Below are positions 1 through 8,221 of a stretch of 14,688 nucleotides of DNA, in pieces. The notes below the pieces were generated by a model that was not told the origin of the DNA, made no database searches, and saw only the letters and a program-made list of their open reading frames with translations. Position 1 is the first letter of the stretch. Every line of letters starts with the position of its first letter. The position numbers were made by a program, and so were the translations under genes. Source of the stretch: an uncultured Ruminiclostridium sp. (GTDB lineage: Bacteria; Bacillota; Clostridia; Oscillospirales; Ruminococcaceae); NCBI GenBank assembly GCA_934462775.1, contig CAKSIR010000050.1, positions 1-14,688 on the forward strand, written 5' to 3'.

Positions 1-55
1 GCAAAGAATAGGGCGAGGGGTTCATTGCTCCCTTGTAATCTAATCCAACTCTATC

Positions 56-76
56 AAGGGGGCGAGTAGCCCCCTT
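56..76. repeat. GC-rich perfect hairpin at the left edge
   Basis: An 8-bp perfect stem (AAGGGGGC / GCCCCCTT) with a 5-nt loop GAGTA. It lies beyond the operon terminator and has no good T-run on either side, so it may be a weak bidirectional terminator for a neighbour or a dispersed repeat unit. Its minus-strand arm AAGGGGGCTACTC matches 12 of 13 bases of the last 13 bases of the window (14676-14688). Confidence 0.6.
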
Positions 77-127
77 TCAAACCAAGTGCAAAATTAAAAC
101 AAAAAGCCCGTGCGGCGCATGAACACA

Positions 128-159
128 ACAAAAAAATCCCGCCGTTACACCAACGGCGG
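128..159 (-). terminator. Rho-independent terminator of the operon
   Basis: Read on the minus strand, an 8-bp GC-rich stem (arms at 152-159 and 139-146, CCGCCGTT on the plus strand) with a 5-nt loop is followed by a T-tract (ATTTTTTTG, over 129-137). It lies about 50 nt downstream of the stop codon of the last permease gene. Stem plus U-run is the classic intrinsic terminator, and its orientation fits the end of the minus-strand operon. Confidence 0.9.
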
Positions 160-177
160 AATTTCATAAAACATATT

Positions 178-209
178 AAAAGGCGGAACAGCCGCCGGAC
201 GCAGTCCGG
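178..209 (-). terminator. Tandem hairpins right after the last stop; auxiliary terminator
   Basis: Directly after the TAA at 210-212 the minus strand forms CCGGAC-TGC-GTCCGG (195-209), overlapping a second hairpin GGCGG-CTGTT-CCGCC (182-196) that is followed by TTTT. The two share bases and so are alternatives. The second has the form of a weak intrinsic terminator ahead of the stronger one at 128-159. The 19 bases at 191-209 recur exactly, inverted, at 14574-14592. Confidence 0.55.
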
Positions 210-1457
210 TTACATACCGGTAATACCGGAACGTTCAAGACCCTCAACGAAGTACTTCTGTAAGAAGATGTACATAACAAGGATCGGGATAAGTGACAGT
301 AAGCATCCTGCCTCAATCCATACCAGGTAGTCGGCAGCCGTACCCTGCGGAGTACCGCCGTTGAGCCATGCGGACATTGTGTTGTCCAGGTTCTGGATAG
401 CAAGCGCAACTGTGTTGGACTTTGTGTAGAACATACCGGAAACGTAAGAGTCGTTCCAGTACCAAACTACTGAGAAGATGAATACTGTTAAGAACGATGT
501 TCTTGCGTTCGGAACCATGATTCTGACGAATGTCTGGAAAGGTCCGCAGCCGTCAAGGTACGCAGCGTCCTCCAGTTCCTTAGGAAGTCCTCTGAAGAAC
601 TGTCTGAACAGGAAGATGAACAGACCTGCACGGATACCGTTGCAGAAGAATGCCTGCAAATACAGCGCCCACGGGCTGTCGGTAAGGTTCAGCGGAGAAC
701 CTGTGATTGCATTGAAGATACCGAAAATATCGAAGTATCTGAACTGCATGAACTGCGGGATAAGGATAATCTGTACAGGAACGATAATCTGCATGATTAC
801 GATAGCGAACAGGAAGCCCTTGCCCTTGAACTTGAATCTTGCGAAGCCGTAGCCTGTGATTGAGCAGGTTACAACCTGAAGAACAGAACAGATAATATTT
901 ACCAGCAGCGTGTTGCCGATAAGCGCAGGGTAATTTGTCGCTGTCCATACGTCCTGAATATTTCCGATAGTAACTGTTTTCGGAATCCACATTACGGACG
1001 GGTCGGACATTTCACTCTGCGGACGGATAGCCGTTGAAATCATGTACAGCATTGGCTGCATGATAACGAATGCAAGTCCGAACAGAATCAGGAAGCGGAA
1101 AACCGGCCAAACTCTGTCGCTGATACGTCTGCCGAAAATGTAGCGGTAGTGCTTCTTTTCCTGGTCGTTGTAGTTGCGGTAGTTCTTGATGATTTCCCAG
1201 TTGCTTACATGGTACTTCTTAAGTCTTTCCTTTTCTTCCTTTTTGAGCTGCTTCTTTGACTTAACCGGCTCGTTTGATACCGGCTTTACGTCAGCCTTTT
1301 CAGGCTCGGCAGCAGCCGCCGCGGGAGCTTCGGGAGCAGCCTCGGACGCATTCTCGTCAAACGCGTCCATTGCCGCCATAGCGTTGTTGATTACTTCATC
1401 GGTTACTACGGGAGTAACGTCAGCAGTGTCTTTCATTTCAAAATCTTTTTCAGCCAC
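210..1457 (-). CDS. MalG-type carbohydrate ABC transporter permease with long N-terminal tail
   Basis: Inner-membrane subunit of a type I sugar importer (415 aa). The binding-protein-dependent permease signature is at about residues 296-320 (EDAAYLDGCG, then a proline), the loop that docks on the ATPase. The C-terminus QKYFVEGLERSGITG is typical of MalG/LacG proteins. About six membrane segments start near residue 119. Residues 1-117 are an added cytoplasmic tail: acidic and Ala/Glu/Pro-rich to about 62, then Lys/Glu-rich; family members usually have about 270-300 residues in all. The start is GTG, supported by AGGAGG at 1465-1470 with a 7-nt gap; this site touches the stop of the preceding gene, implying coupled translation with its MalF partner at 1470-2666. 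Substrate is unknown; role as a sugar permease is secure by family. Confidence 0.95.
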   Translation of the reverse strand: MAEKDFEMKDTADVTPVVTDEVINNAMAAMDAFDENASEAAPEAPAAAAAEPEKADVKPVSNEPVKSKKQLKKEEKERLKKYHVSNWEIIKNYRNYNDQEKKHYRYIFGRRISDRVWPVFRFLILFGLAFVIMQPMLYMISTAIRPQSEMSDPSVMWIPKTVTIGNIQDVWTATNYPALIGNTLLVNIICSVLQVVTCSITGYGFARFKFKGKGFLFAIVIMQIIVPVQIILIPQFMQFRYFDIFGIFNAITGSPLNLTDSPWALYLQAFFCNGIRAGLFIFLFRQFFRGLPKELEDAAYLDGCGPFQTFVRIMVPNARTSFLTVFIFSVVWYWNDSYVSGMFYTKSNTVALAIQNLDNTMSAWLNGGTPQGTAADYLVWIEAGCLLSLIPILVMYIFLQKYFVEGLERSGITGM

Positions 1458-1469
1458 TTTAGTTCCTCC

Positions 1470-2666
1470 TTAGTCAACCTGATAGAATACGAATCTTGAC
1501 GCAATCGCCATGATGATACCCAGCGCAGCCGCAACGATTACGAAGTAAATCCAAGCCAGCGCTGCCGAGAAGCCGTGGTTCCAGGCGGTAGCCTGAGCCA
1601 TAACCTGCTGCATTACAGGGTTTTCGGAATCTACGAAGAAGTCGATAACCGTGTAAATCAGGTTTGCAAGGATCATCGGGCTGATTGTCGGGAATGTAAT
1701 CTTCCAGAAGAATTCCCAGCCTGTTGCACCCTCCATCTGAGCTGCCTCCTTTGCCGCAACGGGAACGCCCTGAAGCGCGGAGAGGAATATCAGAATCTGG
1801 ATACCTGAGCTCCATACAAGGTTCAGAATGTCGCTGGTCAGGGACTGAATGGTTTCCGTAAGCTGCTGGCTTACGTTGTTCATACCCAGGAATACCAGCA
1901 GCTCGTCAACAAGGTCAGCCTTAAACAGCGAGCTGAACTGCGACGCGTCCGAAATGCCCTGCGAGAGCATATCACCGTTGATAACCGCCAGTACAGGACC
2001 GGTGGCTACCAGAACCGGCAGGAAGAAGATCGCACGGCAGAGCGTTCTGCCCTTGAACTTCTGGTTTAAGAGCAAAGCAACGAACAGCGAGAACACCAGA
2101 ATCATTGCCGTCTTAGGAAGCATTTCGCCCAGCGACGACGTTAAGTTCGGGAGGAACTTCTGGTCGGTGAGGAATGCGTCGGAGTAGTTCTTGAAGTTGT
2201 TCCACTCGGTGTAGATACCCGGTGCGCTCATTCCGTACTGCTCCATCTTTGCCTTATCGGAAACAAGGTCCGTAAAGCACAGGGAGTACCAGATTGACTG
2301 GAAAAGCGGAATGATGAACATATAAAGCGTGCCGACAATCCACAGAGCGAGGAATCCGTAACCGTACAGACCCTTTTTACGCTCGTAGGAGATGCGGGCT
2401 TTCTTTATTTTTGTTTCCTTGCGGGGCTTCTGACGTCTGATGTCAACCTCGCCGTCTGCGTTAAGAGCTGCGGCGGAAGCTGTCATGTGCTGAGCCGCAG
2501 GCTTCTTTGCCTCGGCGGGAGCCTCTTCGGCAGCCGTTTCCGCAGTCTGCTCAGCTTCAGCAGGAGCAGGGCTTACAGGTGTTTCTGCAACTTCTTCAGC
2601 CTTGATTGTTTCATTCAGCTCGTTTGCTTCATTGATCTCATTTGGGTTGAAAGTTGAATCACTCAT
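1470..2666 (-). CDS. MalF-type sugar ABC transporter permease with long N-terminal tail
   Basis: Partner permease of the gene at 210-1457 (398 aa). The ATPase-coupling EAA loop is at about 306-328 (KEAAQMEGATGWEFFWKITFP). The first membrane segment begins near residue 103; before it lies a cytoplasmic tail, Glu/Ala/Pro-rich in residues 10-70 and basic in 77-98. A hydrophilic extracytoplasmic stretch at about 230-280, between membrane segments, recalls the MalF-type P2 insertion in position but is short. The ATG overlaps the stop of the upstream DUF5696 gene by one base (TAATG), so the two are probably translated in step. This ties the second permease pair to the DUF5696 protein rather than to the distant solute-binding protein. 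Substrate cannot be read from sequence. Confidence 0.95.
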   Translation of the reverse strand: MSDSTFNPNEINEANELNETIKAEEVAETPVSPAPAEAEQTAETAAEEAPAEAKKPAAQHMTASAAALNADGEVDIRRQKPRKETKIKKARISYERKKGLYGYGFLALWIVGTLYMFIIPLFQSIWYSLCFTDLVSDKAKMEQYGMSAPGIYTEWNNFKNYSDAFLTDQKFLPNLTSSLGEMLPKTAMILVFSLFVALLLNQKFKGRTLCRAIFFLPVLVATGPVLAVINGDMLSQGISDASQFSSLFKADLVDELLVFLGMNNVSQQLTETIQSLTSDILNLVWSSGIQILIFLSALQGVPVAAKEAAQMEGATGWEFFWKITFPTISPMILANLIYTVIDFFVDSENPVMQQVMAQATAWNHGFSAALAWIYFVIVAAALGIIMAIASRFVFYQVD

Positions 2667-5044
2667 TACTCAATTACTCCTTCCAATCCGTAATCGGCAA
2701 GCTTAAATTCGCTGCCGTTGACTTTGATAACATTATTCGAAAGGTTTACATAAATAACTGTGCCGTTTGAATATGTAACCTCGATTTCCTTGGCGTTCAT
2801 TCTGTTATAGTCGGTGATTTCCGCGTCGGAAACGCCTGAAACAACGTCCTTGAACAGCTGGAACTCGCTTGCGGAGCGTTCGATCCAACCCTGGTAGTTT
2901 GTGTAGTACAGATTGTCGTATTCGCTGTCTGTGAACTTGTTCGGGTTAGTGTACATAAGCTCGTAGTGGAGCGGCGTACCTGTTGCAAGGGCTAACAGTC
3001 TTAACTCCTGAGCGTCGGCGTTGGAGTTGATAGCCTTTGTTGTGTAAGGAACAAGTCCGTGGATTACCATTGAGTAGAACGGAATATCGTAGTCGAATAA
3101 GTCGTAGTCTGAAGAATAAAGCGGAACGTCTGACAGATAATCAACGTAAGGAAGCGCGTAAGCGTTTGCAGCCTCGCCGTAAAGGCTCATTCCTGCGTTC
3201 TTGATCTGCTGATAGCCGTTTACGAGAATCTGCTGAGCGTCGCCTCTGAGAATGTAGCGGCGATTTTCAAGGTTGTAGCGGCTGAAGTCGCTGTACAGCG
3301 TTGATGTAGCCTGCTTGAGGGCGATTCCCGTAATGCCCTCCTTTGTGAAGGAGTCGGTAAGCTTCTTGAACAGGTCTGTCCAGTAGTATGGCGACAGCAC
3401 CATCCACGAGCTCTTTGTCTGGTGAGGAATACCGAAAGCAAGGTCGTATTCGTTCTGTGAAGCGTAGGACTTACTGATCTGGATTGCGGCGTTCAGGGTG
3501 AAGCTGTAACCGTTGCCGGAGCGGTAATATTCCATAATGTCAACGCTTGGGAACAGCTTGTAGTTCTTGGCAGCAGCATATTCCTTCAGCTTGTTGAAGT
3601 CGTCCTTGCCGCCCAGCGTGCCGGAGTAGTCAACCGCCGCCGGAATCATTCCCACAATGCCTGCCGCGTTGAAGTCCTTGTAGTCAACGATCATGCTGTC
3701 TACGCCGTTTGACTCAAGCGCGCCGATAATTTCAAGAGCCTGCTCGTAAGTTGTAGCGGCTGTTTCCATTTCAATAGGGAAGCCTGCGATAGACTGGCTC
3801 TTCATTGTACCGCCGTCAAGGGTCAGGTAGTACGGAGCGTCGTTGGCTGTCGTTTTCTTTGTAACGCCCTTTTCGTTTACAAGGTAGTTTCTGTAAACGT
3901 CGGCAAGGTCTGAGTAGCTCAGATCGTCGCCCGTAATCGGGTAATACTTAACCGTAAGGTCGCCGACCTTGATGTCGCCGGCTTCGTAAACGTTAAGCTC
4001 CTTGTTTGCGGAACCCATGTAGAAGGTATCCTGCGTGCGGCAGTCGAAGCTGAACCATACGGAGTTGTACGATGTTGTGGACTGCTCGGAAACGCTTGCG
4101 TTTACATGAGCGTAGCTGTCGCCCTGCGTTACGACTGCGAGGAACGCGTTGTCGCCGCTGTCGCCCTTCTTTACCATGCCTAAAACAGGGAGGTAAATCT
4201 GTTCGTCGATTGCAGGAGCGGTAAGCTGGTTTACAGTTAAATCCCTGCCGTAAACCTGAGCGGAGTAAACCGTTGTGTTTGTCTTTTTGTTGTTGAAGTT
4301 GATGACTGCGCCCGAACCGTCAGGAACTACCATGTAGCCTGTTTCATCAAGTCCGCCTGCGCCGAAGCTTGCAAGGAAGTTGATGTCGAGAAGTGCGGCG
4401 CCGCCCTCGGTTGTTGATTCTGCAAGACCCTCTGTAATCTCGCTTGTCGGGATTGTTACCGAAAGTCCGTCCTCCTCAAGAACGATCTCCATTGGAATGG
4501 ACATTTCGGTTCTTGCAAAATTGTAAGTAAACTTTACGCCGTTTTCGATGTCGTCAACGGTAAAGCTTTTCTTTGAAACGCTGTGTTCGAATGAAGTATA
4601 CTTTGTTGAACGGTGAACAACAGGGTCGCCCGTGTTCATGTAGAACATTGACTTCATTGTCTTGATCTGTACGCCCTTTGCGATCTGGTCGTTGTCAGCG
4701 TTAATAGGGCTGGACCACCAGATATAGCCGTTGGACTTAACAAGTAAACCGAAGGTTGCCTCCTCCTCGTTTACATAGAGGGCAAACTTGGAGTTTTCAG
4801 CCTTCAGTGAGCACTTAGCAAGTGCTTCCTCGTCTGTTACAAGCACTGCTTCCTCCTCGCCGTCGGAAGCTTCGTCTGAGCCTGTATCTTCGGAGGCTGC
4901 TGCGTCGTCGGCTGTTTCCTCAGCGGCTACTGTTTCGTCAACAGGCTCTTCCTCTGCGTCAGACCATACGACTGTCTGTGTAGCGGAGAGAGCGATTGCA
5001 GCTGTGAGAATACCGATTAACAGCTTTTTCCGTAATTTCAGCAT
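2666..5044 (-). CDS. Secreted DUF5696-type protein, possible glycosidase-like fold
   Basis: A 792-aa exported protein. Residues 1-30 are a signal peptide (LRKK, hydrophobic core, likely cleavage near WSDA); no lipobox. Residues 31-75 are an acidic Glu/Asp/Ala spacer. Residues 78-400 look beta-rich and include the VVPDGSGAVINF and VYGRDL motifs I associate with DUF5696. Residues 405-690 alternate strand and helix like a TIM barrel, with acidic residues at strand ends (D410, D454, E623). Residues 735-792 form a small beta domain. The order beta domain, barrel, beta domain resembles several glycoside hydrolase families, but catalysis is inference. I chose ATG at 5044, not the in-frame ATG at 5113: it gives a clean signal peptide and a GGTGG site 7 nt upstream, while 5113 lacks an SD and would translate through a hairpin. 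Stop overlaps the next ATG. Confidence 0.88.
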   Translation of the reverse strand: MLKLRKKLLIGILTAAIALSATQTVVWSDAEEEPVDETVAAEETADDAAASEDTGSDEASDGEEEAVLVTDEEALAKCSLKAENSKFALYVNEEEATFGLLVKSNGYIWWSSPINADNDQIAKGVQIKTMKSMFYMNTGDPVVHRSTKYTSFEHSVSKKSFTVDDIENGVKFTYNFARTEMSIPMEIVLEEDGLSVTIPTSEITEGLAESTTEGGAALLDINFLASFGAGGLDETGYMVVPDGSGAVINFNNKKTNTTVYSAQVYGRDLTVNQLTAPAIDEQIYLPVLGMVKKGDSGDNAFLAVVTQGDSYAHVNASVSEQSTTSYNSVWFSFDCRTQDTFYMGSANKELNVYEAGDIKVGDLTVKYYPITGDDLSYSDLADVYRNYLVNEKGVTKKTTANDAPYYLTLDGGTMKSQSIAGFPIEMETAATTYEQALEIIGALESNGVDSMIVDYKDFNAAGIVGMIPAAVDYSGTLGGKDDFNKLKEYAAAKNYKLFPSVDIMEYYRSGNGYSFTLNAAIQISKSYASQNEYDLAFGIPHQTKSSWMVLSPYYWTDLFKKLTDSFTKEGITGIALKQATSTLYSDFSRYNLENRRYILRGDAQQILVNGYQQIKNAGMSLYGEAANAYALPYVDYLSDVPLYSSDYDLFDYDIPFYSMVIHGLVPYTTKAINSNADAQELRLLALATGTPLHYELMYTNPNKFTDSEYDNLYYTNYQGWIERSASEFQLFKDVVSGVSDAEITDYNRMNAKEIEVTYSNGTVIYVNLSNNVIKVNGSEFKLADYGLEGVIE

Positions 5045-5093
5045 TTTTACACCACCATTTATCAGAATAAGGTTTATTTTGTAATGTCTGTCC

Positions 5094-5111
5094 GACGGGA
5101 CACTGCCCGTC
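5094..5111 (-). other. Intercistronic hairpin after the YIP1 gene
   Basis: A perfect 6-bp GC-rich stem, GACGGG / CCCGTC with a 6-nt loop, begins 4 nt past the TGA of the YIP1 gene in the 71-nt gap before the DUF5696 gene. There is no T-run, so it is not a standard terminator. It may protect upstream mRNA 3' ends or modulate read-through. Confidence 0.45.
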
Positions 5112-5115
5112 ATTA

Positions 5116-5757
5116 TCAGACGCTAAATCGATACATAAGCTCAGTGTAGATTGAATAGCAGAATACGTATACCTGCTGGAACAGTGTAAGGAGCAGTACC
5201 ACTAAGAACAGGATAATTACCATCGCAACAACCGTAAAGATGATGGCGATAAGTGTTTTCGGAATCGAATACTGGTGAACAGTTTTCATAGCCGAGATAA
5301 TCAGGATTACCGACCACGCTATGCCGAGATACTGAATGAAGCTGATGAAAGCGCCTTCGGTTCTGAGCAGGAAGTTGGAAGCGATTGTTGTAATAACCTG
5401 TGAGAAAAGGAAAGGAACAAGAGAGTACGCCGATACGCAGCAGATACGTTTCATGTTACCTTCGCCGTCGAATAAGGTACACAGCGACCAGTTGCCCACA
5501 ACCCATGTGAAGAACATGATAACGGATGATGAGAAGTAAGGAACGATGTTGAAAACCTTAACGTAAGTGTTGTTGAACAGGAAGCCTGTCATCATTGCCT
5601 GGCAAACATTGATAACGAAGAAGCAGAGGACGATAACCAGTGCCACCTTCATGTTGTAGCCGTTTTTCCAGCGCAGATCGTCGAAGCCCTCGAATGGGTG
5701 TCTTGCGCAGTAGAAAGGCCATTTCCAAGCGGGTAAATCTAAATCAAAACGCATCAT
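5116..5757 (-). CDS. YIP1-family integral membrane protein
   Basis: A 213-aa protein with five predicted membrane segments (about 37-58, 72-92, 107-128, 135-157 and 168-198). A short cytoplasmic N-terminus carries the WxxxxYCARHPFEGFDDLRW motif common to bacterial YIP1-domain proteins. No catalytic residues are evident. The family is poorly understood in bacteria and is often found beside transporters. The first of two adjacent ATG codons is chosen because GGGAGGT lies 8 nt upstream. It overlaps the TGA of the NHL-TPR gene by four bases (ATGA), so the two are probably coupled and may work as a complex. An accessory or scaffold role in the permease assembly is plausible but is inference; a cryptic permease subunit is an alternative. 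Confidence 0.85.
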   Translation of the reverse strand: MMRFDLDLPAWKWPFYCARHPFEGFDDLRWKNGYNMKVALVIVLCFFVINVCQAMMTGFLFNNTYVKVFNIVPYFSSSVIMFFTWVVGNWSLCTLFDGEGNMKRICCVSAYSLVPFLFSQVITTIASNFLLRTEGAFISFIQYLGIAWSVILIISAMKTVHQYSIPKTLIAIIFTVVAMVIILFLVVLLLTLFQQVYVFCYSIYTELMYRFSV

Positions 5758-7280
5758 TTCTTGTTACCTCCCGCCGCTTTTTTCTTTTTTCTGCTCTTGC
5801 GGAAGTAGTGGAATGCGATAAGCAGGATAACTACCACAAGAATAATAATCATGAATACATTGAAGTTTGCTCTGATGAACTCAATACGGAAATCCTTGAA
5901 CGCACGGTTGTAGCCTGCGCGGGAGTTTCTGTAGAAATAGTCCATAGCCGTCTGGTATTCGCCTGCGTTCAGGTAGGCGTTGCCAAGACCGATGTACGCG
6001 AACCAGTAGTTGGAGTCACGTCTTAAAACTTCTTCCCACGGACCCTTTGCCTCGTCGTACTGACCCTTGTTGAAGTAAGCAATGGCTGTATGAACGATTT
6101 CGCCGAATTCCGTGGACTTAAAGGAGGTAATCGAGTTTTTACGTCCGTCTAAGACGTAAACCTTGCCGTCGTAGGTTTCAACGGCTGTCGGGGAAGTGAA
6201 CAGACCTTTCTGGGAGCCCTTTCCGCCGAAGATGAACAGCAGATCGCACTCTTCATCGTACTGGAATACGCGTCCTGTTGTGAAGTCCAGCAGGTGAATC
6301 TTGCCGTCGCCGTCAACGTCAACGTCAACGATTGAGGAGGCGTAGGTCTTACCGTTCCAGTAGTAGCTTGCAACGTCGCCGAACGTGGTTTCGTCAAGAC
6401 CCATGTTTGTGAATACGTTCGTACCTGCCGGGTTCAGCTTCTTGAGAACGTCCGTTTCGGCGCTCTTAAGCTCTGTAACCGTGTAGATAAAGCCGTCGTC
6501 GTCAATATCCAGGTTGGAGATTTCGACTGAAACGTTACGCTTCATCTTCAGTACCTGCTCACGGGTAAGAACCAGCTTCCAGAACGCGTTGGCGATAACC
6601 TCGGCGGTCTGTTCAACGCGGTTTGCGCCGTAGTAGCCGTTGAATGTTCCGTCCTGTGAGAATACAACCGCACCCTGAGTAATCGACTTGATTACAACGT
6701 AAACGTTCAGCGCCTTGTCAACGATAACCTTTCTCGGGTTATAAGTAACGGAAGCCTCGTAAACGTCAGAGGAGGGTCTTGTGTATTCCATCCAAACCGT
6801 ACCGTCTGCGTAGCAGGCGAGAACACGGTCGTTTGAGGAGTCTGCAATGTAAATCAGCGTTTCATCGTTGTGATGAATAGCATATACGCCCATCGGAGCG
6901 TTAAGGGTGGTTGTCGTACCCGCCTTTGACGCGTCCTTGTAGTTGTCGGCGTAGGTGAATGTATCCATTACCTTTACCTTAGCCGGATCGAAGGTTTCTT
7001 CGGTAATGACGATACGGTTGTTTCTTGTATCAACGAGGTAGAAGTCGCCTGTTTCGTCGTCAACGAACATATCGTTAGGTTCGTTCAGTCCGCCGATGCC
7101 GAGGTCGATGCCGGAAACTACCTGATCGACAACATAGCCGTTCTGGGACGGAACCGGATCGTTCCACCAGTCGTAGTTGTAGCCTTCGTATGGCTGATCA
7201 GCCGAGGAGGAAACAACCAACGAGGAAGCTGCAATTACCGCAGCCATAAGTCCTGCTGTTATCCTTTTAAATAACGGCAC
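5754..7280 (-). CDS. Membrane-anchored NHL-propeller and TPR protein
   Basis: About 508 aa. Residue numbers here count from the upstream ATG at 7289. A signal peptide or N-terminal anchor spans 8-30. Residues 66-395 show repeated NHL/beta-propeller patterns (LNEPNDMFVDDETGDFYLVD, FTSPTAVETYDGKVYVLD), with Asp-rich possible calcium loops at 260-266 and 322-328 (DVDVDGD). Residues 397-455 form about two TPR helical hairpins (AIAYFNKGQYDEAKGPWEEVL; AYIGLGNAYLNAGEYQTAMDY). A membrane helix at 477-495 is followed by a Lys-rich cytoplasmic tail. The propeller and TPR therefore sit outside the cell, tethered by the C-terminus. NHL and TPR are protein- or glycan-interaction folds, suggesting a scaffold or sensor. 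Start: GTG at 7280 has AAAGGA 8 nt upstream, whereas the ATG at 7287-7289 lies inside that site. Confidence 0.88.
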   Translation of the reverse strand: MPLFKRITAGLMAAVIAASSLVVSSSADQPYEGYNYDWWNDPVPSQNGYVVDQVVSGIDLGIGGLNEPNDMFVDDETGDFYLVDTRNNRIVITEETFDPAKVKVMDTFTYADNYKDASKAGTTTTLNAPMGVYAIHHNDETLIYIADSSNDRVLACYADGTVWMEYTRPSSDVYEASVTYNPRKVIVDKALNVYVVIKSITQGAVVFSQDGTFNGYYGANRVEQTAEVIANAFWKLVLTREQVLKMKRNVSVEISNLDIDDDGFIYTVTELKSAETDVLKKLNPAGTNVFTNMGLDETTFGDVASYYWNGKTYASSIVDVDVDGDGKIHLLDFTTGRVFQYDEECDLLFIFGGKGSQKGLFTSPTAVETYDGKVYVLDGRKNSITSFKSTEFGEIVHTAIAYFNKGQYDEAKGPWEEVLRRDSNYWFAYIGLGNAYLNAGEYQTAMDYFYRNSRAGYNRAFKDFRIEFIRANFNVFMIIILVVVILLIAFHYFRKSRKKKKAAGGNKK

Positions 7281-7288
7281 TAATATCA

Positions 7289-7294
7289 TCCTTT
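7289..7294 (-). promoter_or_regulatory. Ribosome binding site deciding the GTG start at 7280
   Basis: AAAGGA with an 8-nt gap to GTG at 7278-7280. The alternative ATG (7287-7289) overlaps this site and has no other SD. The next gene upstream uses the same AAAGGA plus 8 nt arrangement before its ATG at 8186. Confidence 0.6.
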
Positions 7295-7325
7295 CTTATA
7301 TTGGAATAAGTAATTTCAGCTTTCA

Positions 7326-8186
7326 TCAATCCTTAAGACCACTGGACGCCATTGTTTCAAGTACGTTGCTCTGGCAGAACACGAATACCAGCATTGGCGG
7401 AATCATGGTGATAACAACCGCGGCAGCCGCAACGCCCGCTCTGGCAATACCTGAAGCGGAGATCTGCTGCATAACAGTCGGGATTGGCTTAAGTGCTTCG
7501 TTATAAATAAAGGAGTAACCTGTGATCTGCCATGCGCCCTGGAATGCGAAGATCATCAGGGTGAGCCATGCAGGCTTAACGTTCGGCATAACAATCTGCC
7601 AGCAGGTTCTCCAGTGACCTGCGCCGTCAAGCTTTGCAGCCTCGATAACCGCGTCCGGAATCTGACCCATGAACTGACGCATCAGGTACAGACCCATCGG
7701 GGTTGCGATGAATGGCAGGGTGATTGCGAAGTATGTATCGATAAGACCCATAGCAGCCATAACCATGTACTGCATGATGAATGTTACAGTAGATGTGAAC
7801 AGCAGGGCGATTTCGATAATCTTGTTCAGCGCTTTCTGACCCGGGAAGCGAGCCTTTGCAAGTGCATAAGCTGCCGACGATGAGAAGATAAGCTGAGCAA
7901 TGGTAACAACTACCGCAACGAATACGGAGTTGAATACGTAGCGCGAGAACGGAACCCACATATTTGAAGCTGTATTTAACAGGTCAACGTAGTTCTGGTC
8001 CGTAATTCTCATTACATAAAGCTTTGGAGGGAACATAAAAAGTTCTTCCGAAGGCTTTAACGACTGTACAACTGACAGATAAATCGGGAACAGCATGAAC
8101 AGTCCGACTAAAAGCAGTAAGATAAATATTGCAATATCGCCGCCCACAGAGCCGCCATATTTTTTTCTGGATTTTCTAACCCTCAT
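7326..8186 (-). CDS. MalG-type carbohydrate ABC transporter permease
   Basis: A 286-aa inner-membrane permease of normal length. The N-terminus is short and basic (RVRKSRKK), the first membrane segment is at about 17-40, and the PSEELFMFPPKLY motif after it is typical of MalG-like proteins. The EAA loop is at about 182-204 (EAAKLDGAGHWRTCWQIVMP). ATG has AAAGGA 8 nt upstream. It follows the MalF-type gene at 8222-9157 by 35 nt, forming the first permease pair of the operon, which most likely works with the large solute-binding protein encoded just upstream. The cognate ATPase is not a MalK homologue in this window. Substrate is probably an oligosaccharide, judged from family and neighbours only. 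Confidence 0.95.
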   Translation of the reverse strand: MRVRKSRKKYGGSVGGDIAIFILLLLVGLFMLFPIYLSVVQSLKPSEELFMFPPKLYVMRITDQNYVDLLNTASNMWVPFSRYVFNSVFVAVVVTIAQLIFSSSAAYALAKARFPGQKALNKIIEIALLFTSTVTFIMQYMVMAAMGLIDTYFAITLPFIATPMGLYLMRQFMGQIPDAVIEAAKLDGAGHWRTCWQIVMPNVKPAWLTLMIFAFQGAWQITGYSFIYNEALKPIPTVMQQISASGIARAGVAAAAVVITMIPPMLVFVFCQSNVLETMASSGLKD

Positions 8187-8221
8187 GACTACCGTCCTTT
8201 CAAATAAATATTTGACTTTTA

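Noticed and set aside
478..1473. Plus-strand frames of 124 and 95 codons opposite the last permease gene
   Set aside because: Antisense to the EAA-containing permease; the Ser/Ala-rich 95-codon frame merely mirrors the Ala/Glu-rich tail.
5045..5113. A 23-residue longer N-terminus for the DUF5696 gene (ATG at 5113)
   Set aside because: No SD; it would bury the signal peptide behind a hydrophilic stretch and run through the hairpin at 5094-5111.
5640..6026. 128-codon plus-strand frame across the YIP1/NHL-TPR junction
   Set aside because: It crosses two overlapping real genes and has no ribosome site or domain.
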